NCBI RefSeq assembly: GCF_016703145.1
Contig: NZ_JADJCO010000005.1
Span: 372,001 to 436,000 of the forward strand
Source of the DNA: Ottowia sp.
GTDB taxonomy: Bacteria > Pseudomonadota > Gammaproteobacteria > Burkholderiales > Burkholderiaceae_C
Reading direction: 5' to 3'
Length of the DNA: 64,000 nt
The first letter of the stretch is position 1; every line of letters begins with the position of its first letter. The notes beneath the pieces are model-generated. The model was not told the DNA's origin and made no database searches. It worked only from the letters and a program-made list of their open reading frames with translations. A program made the translations under genes and the position numbers. Shown here piece after piece: positions 1-8,847 of this stretch.

Positions 1-660
1 CAGGCCCAGCTCACCGGCAGCGTCGAGCCGCTGCTGGCCGCGCTGCGCACCGCGGAGCGCCGCCTGGCGCGCGCCAGCGACCCGCGCCTGGCGCCCGTCG
101 CCCGCGCCGTGGCGCGCGACCTGGAGCGCGTGAAGACCGCCGCCATCCCCGACACCGCCGGCCTGCTGGCCCGCATCGACCAGTTGCTGCGCCAGGTGGA
201 CGACCTGCCCGTGGCCAACGACGTGGGCAGCGCCGACGCCGCGCCGCGCGGCGCGCCCGCGCAGGAGGCGCCCGCCACTTGGTGGGAGCGCGTCGGCCAC
301 GTCTTCGCCGAGGAGGCGCGCAGCCTGCTGCGCGTCAGCCGCGTCGAGCGGCCCGAGGCCACCCTGCTCAGCCCCGACCAGGCGTTCTTCGTGCGCGAGA
401 ACCTCAAGCTGCGGCTGCAGGGCGCGCGCCTGGGGCTGCTGGCGCGCCAGTACGAAGCGGCGCGCGCCGACCTGGCGGCCAGCGCCGCCGCGCTGGGCGC
501 CTGGTTCGACCCCACTTCGCGCCGCACCCAGGCCGCCGCCACGCTGCTGCAGCAGATCCAGGGCGTCACCCGCTCGGCCGATCTGCCGCGCGTGGACGAG
601 ACCCTCGTCGCGCTGGGCAGCGCCGTGGCCGCCAGCCAGCGCGCGCCCGCAAGCAAGTAA
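1..660 (+). CDS. hemX: HemX (uroporphyrinogen-III C-methyltransferase-like), 5' end outside window
   Basis: This is the C-terminal 219 residues of a HemX protein. The reading frame is open from base 1, so the start lies upstream of the window. HemX is a membrane-anchored protein of the haem/porphyrin locus; its enzymatic role is uncertain in most proteobacteria. The visible part is an Ala/Leu/Arg-rich helical domain with a run near positions 340-420 (SLLRVSRVERPEA, then FFVRENLKLRLQGARLGLLA) typical of the HemX periplasmic region. The stop lies six bases before the hemY start, so the two are translated together. The assignment rests on the family-like motif and on the hemX-hemY order. Confidence 0.85.
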   Translation, partial: QAQLTGSVEPLLAALRTAERRLARASDPRLAPVARAVARDLERVKTAAIPDTAGLLARIDQLLRQVDDLPVANDVGSADAAPRGAPAQEAPATWWERVGHVFAEEARSLLRVSRVERPEATLLSPDQAFFVRENLKLRLQGARLGLLARQYEAARADLAASAAALGAWFDPTSRRTQAAATLLQQIQGVTRSADLPRVDETLVALGSAVAASQRAPASK

Positions 661-666
661 GCCGCC

Positions 667-1944
667 ATGCGCGCCGCACTCTGGCTGATGGGCTTGTTCG
701 CCGGCGCGGTGGCGCTGGCCCTGTTCACCGGCGACAACGACGGCACCGTCACCGTCTTCTGGCCGCCGCACCGCGTCGATCTGTCCGTCAACCTGGTCTT
801 GCTGCTGCTGGCTGGCCTGTTCGCGCTGCTGTACGCGACGCTGCGCACGCTGGCGGCCCTGTTCGAGCTGCCGCGCCAGGCCCGCCGCTGGCGCGCCCAG
901 CAGCGCGAGCGCGCCACCCACGCGCTGCTGCTGGACGCGCTCGCCCAGTTCATGGCCGGCCGCTACCTGCGCGCTCGCAAGGCGGCCGAGAGCGCGGTGG
1001 CGCGCGAGCAGGTCCTGGCCGAGAGCGGCGAGGCACCGCCGCACACCGTCGCGCTGCGCGCGCTGGCCCACCTCACCGTGGCCGAGAGCGCCCACGCGCT
1101 GCAGGACCAGGCCACGCGCGACGCGCACCTGGCGCATGCGCTCGACGCCGCCGCCCTCGCCGGCGCCCCCGCCGAGCTGCGCGAAGGCGCGCTGCTGCGC
1201 GCCGCGCGCTGGGCGCTGAACGAGCGCGACCCCGCCGCCGCGCTGGCCCGTCTGGACGAATTGCCCACCGGCGCCAACCGCCGCACCGCCGCGCTGCGGC
1301 TCAAGCTCAAGGCCGCGCGCCAGTCCGGCCGCATCGCCGAGGCCATGGACACCGCGCGCCTGCTGGCCAAGCACCGCGCGTTCTCGCCGCAGGCCGCGCG
1401 CAGCCTGATCCGCGGCCTGGCGGCCGACCAGATCGCCGGCGCCCACGACGCGGTGCAACTGCGGCAGGCGTGGGCCGAGCTCGACCCCCGCGAGCGCGCC
1501 ATGCCCGAACTGGCCCTGCGCGCCGCGCAGCGCTTGCTGGCCCTGGGCGGCGACGCCGCGCTGGTGCGCCAGTGGCTGCTGCCGGTGTGGGACGAGATGC
1601 TGGCGCTGCCCGAATCCTTCCTGGACACGCACCGCGCGCGCCTGGTGCGCGTGCTGGAGGTCGTCATGGCCGCCACGGGCGACCCGTCGGACCAGGAATG
1701 GCTGGCGCGCATCGAGGCCGCCCAGCAGGCCCACCCGGGCGACGCCACGCTGCAGTATCTGGCCGGCATGGCCTGCCTGCGCCGCGGCCTGTGGGGTCGC
1801 GCGCAACTGCTGCTGGGCCAGGCCGCGCGCGCGCTGGAGGACGATGGCCTGCGCCGCAACGCCTGGCGCGCCCTGGCCGGGCTGGCCGAGCAGCGTGGCG
1901 ACGAAGCGGCGGCGGGGGAGGCGTGGCGGCGGGCGGCGGCTTGA
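667..1944 (+). CDS. hemY: HemY, inner-membrane TPR protein of the haem operon
   Basis: A 425-residue protein. Two N-terminal hydrophobic segments (about residues 3-20 and 38-60) are followed by a long helical region of TPR type. This is the proteobacterial HemY associated with haem biosynthesis, not the Gram-positive protoporphyrinogen oxidase of the same name. The text GRYLRARKAAESAV near residue 98 and the C-terminal ALRALA-, LAGLAEQRGDEAAAGEAW-like repeats fit HemY. It starts six bases after hemX stops and ends the operon. A dispersed repeat begins right at its stop codon, in the gap to the convergent gene. Confidence 0.88.
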   Translation: MRAALWLMGLFAGAVALALFTGDNDGTVTVFWPPHRVDLSVNLVLLLLAGLFALLYATLRTLAALFELPRQARRWRAQQRERATHALLLDALAQFMAGRYLRARKAAESAVAREQVLAESGEAPPHTVALRALAHLTVAESAHALQDQATRDAHLAHALDAAALAGAPAELREGALLRAARWALNERDPAAALARLDELPTGANRRTAALRLKLKAARQSGRIAEAMDTARLLAKHRAFSPQAARSLIRGLAADQIAGAHDAVQLRQAWAELDPRERAMPELALRAAQRLLALGGDAALVRQWLLPVWDEMLALPESFLDTHRARLVRVLEVVMAATGDPSDQEWLARIEAAQQAHPGDATLQYLAGMACLRRGLWGRAQLLLGQAARALEDDGLRRNAWRALAGLAEQRGDEAAAGEAWRRAAA

Positions 1945-2010
1945 TTTTCAAGCCGAATTGGTCTGTGGCCCGCGTGGATATTGTGGCGTAAGCTATCTAT
2001 TTGATAGCTG
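1945..2010. repeat. Dispersed 60-70 bp repeat element, copy between hemY and the convergent surface-protein gene
   Basis: Starts directly at the hemY stop. Read on the minus strand it shows the dyad GCTATCAAATAGATAGC, then a block ending ACGCGGGCCACAGACC, then CCAATTCGGCTTGAAAA. It is much AT-richer than its surroundings. The same layout recurs at least a dozen times in the window. On its other side the dyad is followed by a second arm of different sequence (CAGCGCTTGATGGGCGCA). Confidence 0.75.
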
Positions 2011-2048
2011 ACAGCGCTTGATGGGCGCAGACCAGCGTCCTGAAACGC

Positions 2049-3659
2049 TCAAGCCTCAGGCCTGCCGCGCCGCCGCGGCGCCACGCCCGCCAGCAGCGCG
2101 GACAGCAGCACCATCGCCCACGTGCCCAGCGTCGGCACGGGCGTCACGGGGCCGGCCGTCAATGTCCGGATGCCCAAGCCGCCCGGGTCCACGATGCGAC
2201 CGTTGACCATGTTGTCTTCATCGCCGGCGCCGCCGTCCTGCAAGGTGAACTCCACCGTGATGCCGCCGACCGTGGCCGTGTAAGCAGTCCAGGCGCCATC
2301 CTGCAGCTTCCAGTATTGGGCGCTGGCGGGCACGTCGGGGTAGGCCACGGTCATCGTCACCGGGCTCTGGTCGCAATGGCTGAGTTCGAAGCCCAGCAGG
2401 CCGTGCGGGAAGCTCAGGCCCGGTGGTGGCGCCGTGGGGCCGCTGGCGGCGGGCTGAGTCAGTTGCACCTGCTGGAAGGTGCAGGCGTCGCCGCCGCCGG
2501 TGAAGCTGGCGGTGACCGCGCCCGTGCCGGTGGGTGCGTTGCCGGTGAAGCTGCGCCAAGTGGGCGTGACGGCGTGGGACGAGGTGGAGGCCGGTCCATC
2601 GCCCGCACTGGTGGCCGCCACCACGGTGAAGGTGTACGTCTCGCCGTTGGTCAGTCCGGTGACGTCGCAGGTGGTCGCGGTGGCCGGCACGGGGGTGCAA
2701 GTCTGGCTGCCGTCTTCCACGGCCTGCACGGCGTAGCCCGTGATGGCGCTGCCGCCGGTGTCGGCGGGCGCCGTCCAGCTCACCGTGGCTTGGCCGGGGC
2801 CGCTGAGGGTGACCGTCACGCCCACGGGCGCCCGCGGCGCCACGGCATGGACGGCGAAGGTGTGGCTCACCGGGATGGCTGCCACCCAGTTGGCGTCGCC
2901 CGCCTGCGTGGCCTCGATGGCGCAGTCGCCCGCAGCGGTGTAGCTGGCCACGCCTCCGCTCAACGTGCACACGCCGGTGGCGGCGTAGCTCACTGGCAGG
3001 CCGGACGATGCTGTGGCCGCCAACGCGAGCGTGGTGCCGAAGTCCTGCGCGCCGGGGTCGGCGAAGGTGATGGTGTTGGGGTTGCCGCCCAGGCCATCAA
3101 AGGAGGCCAGGGGCCATCCGCCTCGCACGAGACGGACGTGGTTGTTGAAGGTCTTGCCGTAGGTGAAGATGCTGCCGTCGAAGAAGTTGACACCCAACAC
3201 GCCGCCGGGGCCGCGCGCAGCAGTGGTGGATGACCAGAAAATTTCACTTTGCTGCGTCCCTGGTGGAAACGCCGCCGTATCCAGGGCAGGGCTGTGGGCG
3301 TTGATCTTCACCAGCGATTCCAGCTCCTTCACGTTGGGCACGCGCCAGTCGCTGAACCTCTTGTAGGCGTCGACGTTGGCCTGCCTGGCTTGTGCCAGCG
3401 CGGCGGTCCAGGAGCCGGAAAAGGCCGCGCCCGCGCTGCAGGTGTCGCCGGTGAGCCCATAGGTGCATCGGTCCCACACCAGGCCGGTGGCGTCGTCGGT
3501 CACGGTGCCATCGCCGTTGTCCATGAAGGCGGCCCACGCGCTGGGCGCGCACAGCGCGACGGCCAGGGCCAGGGTGCGTCTTACGCCTGCGGGCCAGGGC
3601 CATGGGAGGGAGGGTAGGCCGGGGCGGTGGCCTTGGGTGCGGGGTGCGGCGGTTTGCAT
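2049..3659 (-). CDS. Secreted DUF1566 / fibronectin type III protein with IPTL-CTERM sorting tail
   Basis: A 536-residue predicted surface protein. It opens with a signal peptide (hydrophobic core ending PSAWA, about residue 42). A DUF1566 (Lcl-type) module follows, beginning MDNGDGTVTDDATGLVWDRC and ending NNHVRLVRGG. Then come immunoglobulin-like segments, including a fibronectin type III domain (PSQPQATVSW-like; seen as GPGQATVSWTAPADTGGSAI, then ETYTFTVVA). The C-terminus is a TPVPTLGTWAMVLLSALLAG segment plus an Arg cluster, the hallmark of the IPTL-CTERM anchor, so membrane retention and sorting by an exosortase-like system is inferred. The start at 3659 is preferred over an upstream in-frame ATG at 3809 because it directly precedes the signal peptide. 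No exosortase gene lies in this window. A DUF1566 paralogue sits just upstream. Confidence 0.85.
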   Translation of the reverse strand: MQTAAPRTQGHRPGLPSLPWPWPAGVRRTLALAVALCAPSAWAAFMDNGDGTVTDDATGLVWDRCTYGLTGDTCSAGAAFSGSWTAALAQARQANVDAYKRFSDWRVPNVKELESLVKINAHSPALDTAAFPPGTQQSEIFWSSTTAARGPGGVLGVNFFDGSIFTYGKTFNNHVRLVRGGWPLASFDGLGGNPNTITFADPGAQDFGTTLALAATASSGLPVSYAATGVCTLSGGVASYTAAGDCAIEATQAGDANWVAAIPVSHTFAVHAVAPRAPVGVTVTLSGPGQATVSWTAPADTGGSAITGYAVQAVEDGSQTCTPVPATATTCDVTGLTNGETYTFTVVAATSAGDGPASTSSHAVTPTWRSFTGNAPTGTGAVTASFTGGGDACTFQQVQLTQPAASGPTAPPPGLSFPHGLLGFELSHCDQSPVTMTVAYPDVPASAQYWKLQDGAWTAYTATVGGITVEFTLQDGGAGDEDNMVNGRIVDPGGLGIRTLTAGPVTPVPTLGTWAMVLLSALLAGVAPRRRGRPEA

Positions 3660-3721
3660 GGGGGTGCTTTCACAGCGAATTCGTCGGATGGGCCAGGGCA
3701 CTCGTCTCAAAAGTGAAAAAG

Positions 3722-4519
3722 TCACTGTCCGCTTCGCACCAGGCGAACCGAGTAGGTAAGGGCCTTGCTGAAGGCGTTGGAGTCGCCGCCGTAGAAGTAG
3801 ACGATCCACGCGCCGGCTGGAACGGGCTCATAGGTATCCGACGTCCACCATGCCCAGTTCGACTGGGAATCGGGGAAATACGTCGTGTCGATGCTGGGCG
3901 CGCTGGCAGCGCCGTTGTGAGCGATGGACAGCAGCTCGCGCCGCGTGGGCAGGCGCCAGCCGGTCTGGCCGCACAGCCCGGCGGCGTTGACGGCGGCCGC
4001 GTAGGCCTGGGTGTTGCACAGGCTGCCGGGCAGCGTGCCGTTGCAGGTGTTGGCGCCCTGGCTGCCGGGATTGGACGGGTGGCTGCTGTCGTACCAGGCG
4101 TAGGCGTGGCCCGTGTAGCGCAAGTCGGTATTGGCCCCGGCCTGCTTGACCTCCCACGTCAGGCCGGTGACGTTGTCCTTGACGCAGGCGTGAGAGCCGG
4201 TGGCGGTGTCATTGCCGCCTGCGTCTAGCGCGGTGAAGTCGAAGCCCGCCGCGCCGCCGCCGGTCTTGGCGGGCAGCGCCCCGGCGGCCTGGGCAGCATC
4301 GCGCCCGAAGCGCCCGTCCTGGCCAGGGTGGGTGGCGCCGTTGCCGGTGGTGGCTTCGTCGCAGGGCGCGGCGGCGTTGGCGGCGTTGTAGCACTGCGCC
4401 TGGCCGGTGTCGTTGAGCGGGGCGGTCTGGGCCGACGCCAGGACGGCGCCCAGCCCCACCGGCAGGGTGAGAAGCGCGGCGGCAAGCCTGCGGGGAGTGA
4501 TCGGCAAGGAGCACGGCAT
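3722..4519 (-). CDS. Secreted DUF1566 (Lcl C-terminal) domain protein
   Basis: 265 residues with an N-terminal signal peptide (hydrophobic LAAALLTLPVGLGAVLASA, cleavage near QTAPL). A DUF1566/Lcl domain makes up the rest: VKDNVTGLTWEVK, TGWRLPTRRELLSIAHNGA, then WWTSDTY and the closing SVRLVRSGQ. The W-R-L-P-T-R-x-E-L motif is diagnostic. Four or more cysteines in the mature part suggest disulphides and an extracytoplasmic place. It lies 62 bases upstream of the IPTL-CTERM protein on the same strand, so the two probably form a transcription unit. The role is unknown; this family is found in adhesins and surface lipoproteins. Confidence 0.82.
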   Translation of the reverse strand: MPCSLPITPRRLAAALLTLPVGLGAVLASAQTAPLNDTGQAQCYNAANAAAPCDEATTGNGATHPGQDGRFGRDAAQAAGALPAKTGGGAAGFDFTALDAGGNDTATGSHACVKDNVTGLTWEVKQAGANTDLRYTGHAYAWYDSSHPSNPGSQGANTCNGTLPGSLCNTQAYAAAVNAAGLCGQTGWRLPTRRELLSIAHNGAASAPSIDTTYFPDSQSNWAWWTSDTYEPVPAGAWIVYFYGGDSNAFSKALTYSVRLVRSGQ

Positions 4520-4745
4520 GGGTGGAACTCGCTGGTGGCTTTTGTCTCGGTGGCCGACGGGATGGGCCTCCTCGACGCTTCAGGCCAAGCGTGTGGACAC
4601 GGCCCTGAACGAGTCTAGGAGCCGGGCGCACGCGCGCCATGCTCGGGCTTGTGGCGAGCCGTCCCAGGTTGAGGCTGGGCGTCCCGCTCGCGAGTGAAAC
4701 AGCTTGTTTCTAGAATGTGGGTGTGGCCTTTGTCACCGCGACCCG

Positions 4746-5750
4746 ATGATGCCCACCCGCATGTCCTCTGCTCCGCCGCCTGCCTGCACGTTGGAGCGCC
4801 TGTCCACCCACGACGTGGCGCCGGCGCTGCGCTTCGATGCCTGGCGCGAGCGCGCTCATCGCCTGGTCGAGCTGCAGCCGCTGCCGCGCGGCGCCGATCT
4901 GGATGCCGAGCTGTTCACCCTGCGCAGCAGCGCCTGCGCGTTCGGCGCCTTGCGCTCGTCGGCCTACGCCACGCGCGCCGAGCCGCGCCGGCTGGCGCAC
5001 GCGCGAGACATGATGGTGGTGACGCTGATGCAGGCCGGCGAGGTGCTGGTGGACGCGGAGCCGGGCGCGCCCCGGCGCATCGCGCCCGGTGGCCTGGGCC
5101 TGTACGACCCGGCGCGGGCTGCCCGCTACCAGTGGAGCGCGGGCTCGCGCGAAGTGTTCCTGGCCTTGCCGCGCCAGGAGGCGCTGGCGGCACTGGGGCG
5201 CGAACCGCGCGGCCTGGCGGTGGCGCTGGAGCGCTGCGCGATGGCCCCGGCGCTGGCCAGCCAGTTGAACCATCTCGCGCTGCTGGCGCGCAGGACGCCG
5301 GTGCTGGACGAAGTGGAGCGCGCCAGCCTGCTGGCTGGCACCCATGCGCTGGCGCTGCTGGTGTTGCGCCACGTCGGGCACCAGGGCGGGCGTGACGACC
5401 TGCCCGGGCTGGAGGCGGGCCGCCACGCGGCGGCGCTGCGCTTCATGGCGCGCGAGGCTCACCGCCGTGACCTGGACGTGGCCGCCATCGCGCGCGGCGC
5501 GGGCTGTTCGCGCACGCGGCTGTACGAGGCGTTCGCGGCCCAGGGCGCGACGGTGATGGGCGCGCTGCGCGAGATCCGCCTGCAGCGCGCCAGGGGCCTG
5601 ATCGAGCAGAACCGCCGGCTGCACGTGGGCGCGCTGGCGTGGTGCTGCGGCTTCGTGGACCAGTCGAGCTTCAGCAAGCTGTTCAAGGCGCGCTTCGGCC
5701 TGTCGCCCTCCGATTGGCACCGCCGCGCCTTGGCCGGGCCGGGTGAATGA
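4746..5750 (+). CDS. AraC-family transcriptional regulator
   Basis: About 334 residues. An N-terminal AraC-binding-like domain precedes a C-terminal AraC helix-turn-helix pair: LDVAAIARGAGCSRTRLYEAF and then VGALAWCCGFVDQSSFSKLF, ending with the signature FKARFGLSPSDWHRR. The N-terminus holds RFDAWRERAHRL, as in regulators with the PF14525-type sensor. The start is uncertain: ATGs at 4746, 4749 and 4761 and an earlier in-frame ATG at 4704 are all possible. It is divergent from the DUF1566 genes, so it may control them, but no ligand can be deduced. It converges on lysS across a repeat copy. Confidence 0.85.
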   Translation: MMPTRMSSAPPPACTLERLSTHDVAPALRFDAWRERAHRLVELQPLPRGADLDAELFTLRSSACAFGALRSSAYATRAEPRRLAHARDMMVVTLMQAGEVLVDAEPGAPRRIAPGGLGLYDPARAARYQWSAGSREVFLALPRQEALAALGREPRGLAVALERCAMAPALASQLNHLALLARRTPVLDEVERASLLAGTHALALLVLRHVGHQGGRDDLPGLEAGRHAAALRFMAREAHRRDLDVAAIARGAGCSRTRLYEAFAAQGATVMGALREIRLQRARGLIEQNRRLHVGALAWCCGFVDQSSFSKLFKARFGLSPSDWHRRALAGPGE

Positions 5751-5794
5751 TGGCGGGCCGGGGCCGAACGCTTGTGTCGCGGTTTTTCTGCTCA

Positions 5795-5845
5795 GTTATT
5801 CGTAGCTGCTTGTGTAGCCTGATCGCGGGCCAACGCCTCAAAACA
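5795..5845. repeat. Dispersed repeat element, degenerate copy between AraC gene and lysS
   Basis: Fills the second half of the 98-base gap between two convergent genes. It shows GTTATTCGTAGCTG, then a CTGATCGCGGGCCA block and CCTCAAAAC. It is weaker than the other copies but keeps their order and spacing, and stops just before the lysS stop codon. Confidence 0.5.
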
Positions 5846-5848
5846 CCC

Positions 5849-7390
5849 TCAAACTGCCTCACGCCGCAGCGCCGGGAACAGGATCACGTCGCGGATGCTG
5901 GGGCTGTCGGTCAGCAGCATCATCAGCCGGTCGATGCCGACGCCGCAGCCGCCGGTGGGGGGCATGCCGTATTCGAGCGCGCGCACGAAATCAGCGTCGT
6001 AGAACATCGCCTCGTCGTCGCCGGCGTCCTTGGCGCTGACCTGGGACTGGAAGCGCGCGGCCTGGTCCTCGGCGTCGTTCAGTTCGCTGAAGCCGTTGGC
6101 CATCTCACGGCCGGTGATGTAGAGCTCGAAGCGCTCGGTCACCTCGGGCCGCGCGTCGTTGGCGCGCGCCAGCGGGCTGATCTCGGTCGGGTGCTCCATG
6201 ATGAAGGTGGGCTGCCACAGGTGCTGCTCCACTTCTTCCTCGAAGTACATCACCTGCAGGCTGGCCAGGCTGCGCTGGCTCAGGCGGTCCTTGTCTTCGC
6301 TCAGGCCCAGTTTCTTCAGGCGCGCGGTCAACCGCGCCGCGTCGTCCACGCCGGCGCCGATGTCGGTGTGCGCCGCGATCGCCTCGCGGATGGTCAGGCG
6401 TTGGAAGGGCTGCGACAGGTCCACCGGCTTGCCCTGGTAGCTGAGCTGCAGCGTGCCGGCGGCGCGCTGCGCCGTGTCGCGCAGCAGCTGCTCGGTGAAG
6501 TCCATCAGGTCCTGGTAGTTCCAGTACGCGGCGTAGAACTCCATCATGGTGAACTCGGGGTTGTGCCGCACGCTGATGCCTTCGTTGCGAAAGCTCCGGT
6601 TGATCTCGAACACGCGCTCGAAGCCGCCGACGATCAGGCGCTTCAGGTACAGCTCGGGCGCGATGCGCAGGAACATCTGCTGCTCCAGCGCGTTGTGGTG
6701 CGTGACGAAGGGCTTGGCGTTGGCGCCGCCGGGAATGGGGTGGAGCATGGGCGTCTCCACTTCCATGAAGCCGTGGCCGGCCATGAAGGCGCGCAGGGCG
6801 GCCAGCGTGGCGCTGCGGGCGGCAAAGCGCGCGCGGGCGCTCTCGTCCATGATCAGGTCGACGTAGCGCTGGCGGTACTTCAACTCCTGGTCTTGCATGC
6901 CGTGGAACTTGTCGGGCAGCGGGCGCAGGCTCTTGGTCAGCAGGCGGATGCGCGTGGCGTGGATCGACAGCTCGCCGGTCTTGGTCTTGATGAGCAGGCC
7001 CTCGGCGCCCACGATGTCGCCCAAATCCCAGTGCTTGAAGGCTGCGTAGTCGGCCTCGCCCACGTCGTCGCGTACCACGTAGACCTGGATGCGGCCGGTG
7101 GCGTCCTGCAGCGTGGCGAAGCTGGCCTTGCCCATCACGCGCTTGAGCATCATGCGGCCGGCGACGCTGACATCGATCTTCTCGCCGGCGGCGATGGCGG
7201 CCTCGAATGCTTCTCTTTCAATAGCGCCATGCTCTTGATGGACGCGGGCTGCACGGTGATTTGGCTTGAAATCGTTGGGGAAGGCGATGGCGCCGCTGGC
7301 GGCCTGGGCCTCGCGCAGGCTCTTGAGCTTCTCGCGCCGTTCGGCGATCAGCTTGTTCTCGTCTTGTTCGGGGGCGGCGGGTTGGGTCAT
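5849..7390 (-). CDS. lysS: Lysyl-tRNA synthetase, class II
   Basis: 513 residues, the usual size for bacterial class II LysRS, which charges tRNA-Lys in the cytoplasm. The N-terminal OB-fold contains VAGRMMLKRVMGKASFATLQ. Class II motif 2 appears as FEINRSFRNEGISVRHNPEF and motif 3 as GCGVGIDRLMMLL near the C-terminus. One oddity: residues roughly 39-61 (about 7206-7274), ahead of the OB fold, are encoded by sequence resembling the dispersed repeat of this window and are AT-richer than the rest. The gene stands alone, divergent from the glycan locus. Confidence 0.97.
   Translation of the reverse strand: MTQPAAPEQDENKLIAERREKLKSLREAQAASGAIAFPNDFKPNHRAARVHQEHGAIEREAFEAAIAAGEKIDVSVAGRMMLKRVMGKASFATLQDATGRIQVYVVRDDVGEADYAAFKHWDLGDIVGAEGLLIKTKTGELSIHATRIRLLTKSLRPLPDKFHGMQDQELKYRQRYVDLIMDESARARFAARSATLAALRAFMAGHGFMEVETPMLHPIPGGANAKPFVTHHNALEQQMFLRIAPELYLKRLIVGGFERVFEINRSFRNEGISVRHNPEFTMMEFYAAYWNYQDLMDFTEQLLRDTAQRAAGTLQLSYQGKPVDLSQPFQRLTIREAIAAHTDIGAGVDDAARLTARLKKLGLSEDKDRLSQRSLASLQVMYFEEEVEQHLWQPTFIMEHPTEISPLARANDARPEVTERFELYITGREMANGFSELNDAEDQAARFQSQVSAKDAGDDEAMFYDADFVRALEYGMPPTGGCGVGIDRLMMLLTDSPSIRDVILFPALRREAV
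7206..7274. repeat. Dispersed repeat, in-frame copy inside lysS
   Basis: Plus-strand text GCTTCTCTTTCAATAGCGCC, then CTTGATGGACGCGGGCTGCA, then GATTTGGCTTGAAATC. It matches block for block the copies at 1945-2010 (minus strand) and 54685-54757 (minus strand): TAGC arm, ATGGACGCGGGC / ATCCACGCGGGC block, and a TTTGGCTTGAAA tail. The reading frame stays open through it. It encodes a stretch near the N-terminus of LysRS. Confidence 0.65.
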
Positions 7391-7581
7391 GGTGTCGCGG
7401 GCGTCGGGAGGCGCGAAAGAGCGGGGCGGAGGGCGGGGGATAATTCCTCGTCGCCCCAGATCGATGGGGAACGAAAGGCAAAACGCGCCATTTTAGGCGC
7501 CGCGTGTCTGGCGATGATCTGCTCGTGCCCTTGCGCCCCCCCTCTGTTCCCGTCCCGCCCGCGTGCCCGCGGAGGCCGCCG

Positions 7582-8847
7582 TTGAGCCTGGCCCGCGCCA
7601 CCTTGACGCTGCTGGCCGGCGGCGCGCTGGCGCAGCTCGTGCCGCTGCTGCTGGGGCCGGCGATCGCGCGCTTGTTCACGCCCGAGGCCATGGGCGTGTT
7701 CACCCAGTTCGCCACCATCGCCGCCGCCCTCGGCGTGGCCGCCAGCCTGCGCTACGAACAGGCGCTGCCGCTGGCGCAAGGCGAGGACGAGGCGCGCGCG
7801 CTGCTGGCGCTGGCGCTGCGGCTGGCCGCGGCGGCGGCGGCCTTGAGCGTGCCGCTGGCCTGGGCGCTGCACGCCGCCGGCTGGTTGCCGCTGCCGGCGC
7901 TGCTGCCGCTGGCCATGGTGACGGCGGGCGTGCTGCAGGCGTTGATGCTGTGGGCCAACCGCGCCCAGCGCTTCGGCGCGCTGGCCGCCAGCCGCGTGGT
8001 GCAGTACGGCGGCGCGGCGGTGCTGCAACTGGCCTTGGGCTGGGCGCTGTGGCGCGGCGCGGCGGCGGGGCGCGAAGGCGCCTGGGCGCTGGCGCTGGCG
8101 CCGCTGGCGGCGCAGGCGCTGGCCTGCGCCTGGCTGCTGCGGCCCGCGCCCGCGGGCGGCTGGCGCGCGCTGGCCGGCGTGCCGCGCGGCGCGCTGCGGG
8201 CGGTGGCGCGCCGGCACCGGGACTTCGCGTTCATCAACACCCCGCACGCCTTCCTGGGCACGCTGCAGGACGCGCTGGCCGTGGCCCTGCTCGTCGCCTG
8301 GTCGGGCGAGGCGGCGGCGGGCTTCTGGGGGCTGGCGCTGCGCTACCTGAAGGCGCCGGCCACGCTGGTGGGCAGCGCCGTGTCGCAGGCGCTGTACCCG
8401 CGCCTGGCCGCCGCCGGCCCGGCCGAGGCGCGGCGGCTGGTGCGGCAGGTGATGGCGCTGCTGGCCGTGCCGGCGCTGGTGCTGATGGGGGTGCTGCTGG
8501 CGGCCGGGCCGTGGCTGTTCGAGCGCGTGTTCGGCCCGCCCTGGCGCGAGGCGGGCGAGCTGGCGCGCGCGCTGGCGCCCTACATCGCCGCGCACTTCGT
8601 CGCCGCGCCGCTGGCGGTGGTGACCATGGCGTGGCGCGCGCAGGGCTGGGCCTTCCGGCTGGCGCTGCTGGGGCAGGTGGCGTTCGTCGCCGCGCTGGCC
8701 GCCGGCCTGCACCGGGGCGGGCTGCTGGGCGGCGCCTGGGCCGTGTCGGCGGTGATGGTGCCGTACTTCGGCTGGTACTTCTGGCGGCTGGCGCGCTGGC
8801 CGTGCATTCCCGAGCCGCTCGCGCCGCCGGGCAAGGAGGCGCCGTGA
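7582..8847 (+). CDS. Wzx/MATE-type polysaccharide flippase
   Basis: About 421 residues, almost entirely hydrophobic, with 12 or so membrane segments. It begins LSLARATLTLLAGGALAQLV, the start style of O-antigen/teichoic flippases that move undecaprenyl-linked glycans across the inner membrane. The start chosen is a TTG at 7582, because a GGAGG lies six bases ahead of it; an in-frame GTG at 7504 would add 26 residues with no clear ribosome site. The stop overlaps the start of the next gene (GTGA), showing translational coupling. It is the first gene of the glycan locus. Confidence 0.8.
   Translation: MSLARATLTLLAGGALAQLVPLLLGPAIARLFTPEAMGVFTQFATIAAALGVAASLRYEQALPLAQGEDEARALLALALRLAAAAAALSVPLAWALHAAGWLPLPALLPLAMVTAGVLQALMLWANRAQRFGALAASRVVQYGGAAVLQLALGWALWRGAAAGREGAWALALAPLAAQALACAWLLRPAPAGGWRALAGVPRGALRAVARRHRDFAFINTPHAFLGTLQDALAVALLVAWSGEAAAGFWGLALRYLKAPATLVGSAVSQALYPRLAAAGPAEARRLVRQVMALLAVPALVLMGVLLAAGPWLFERVFGPPWREAGELARALAPYIAAHFVAAPLAVVTMAWRAQGWAFRLALLGQVAFVAALAAGLHRGGLLGGAWAVSAVMVPYFGWYFWRLARWPCIPEPLAPPGKEAP

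Noticed and set aside
279..1991. A 570-residue plus-strand ORF across hemX and hemY in another frame
   Set aside because: Almost only Arg, Ala, Gly and Pro, which is typical of an out-of-frame reading of GC-rich genes.
5747..7585. A 612-residue plus-strand ORF opposite lysS
   Set aside because: Antisense to a full set of LysRS motifs; the translation is rich in Val/Leu/His/Gln with no domain.
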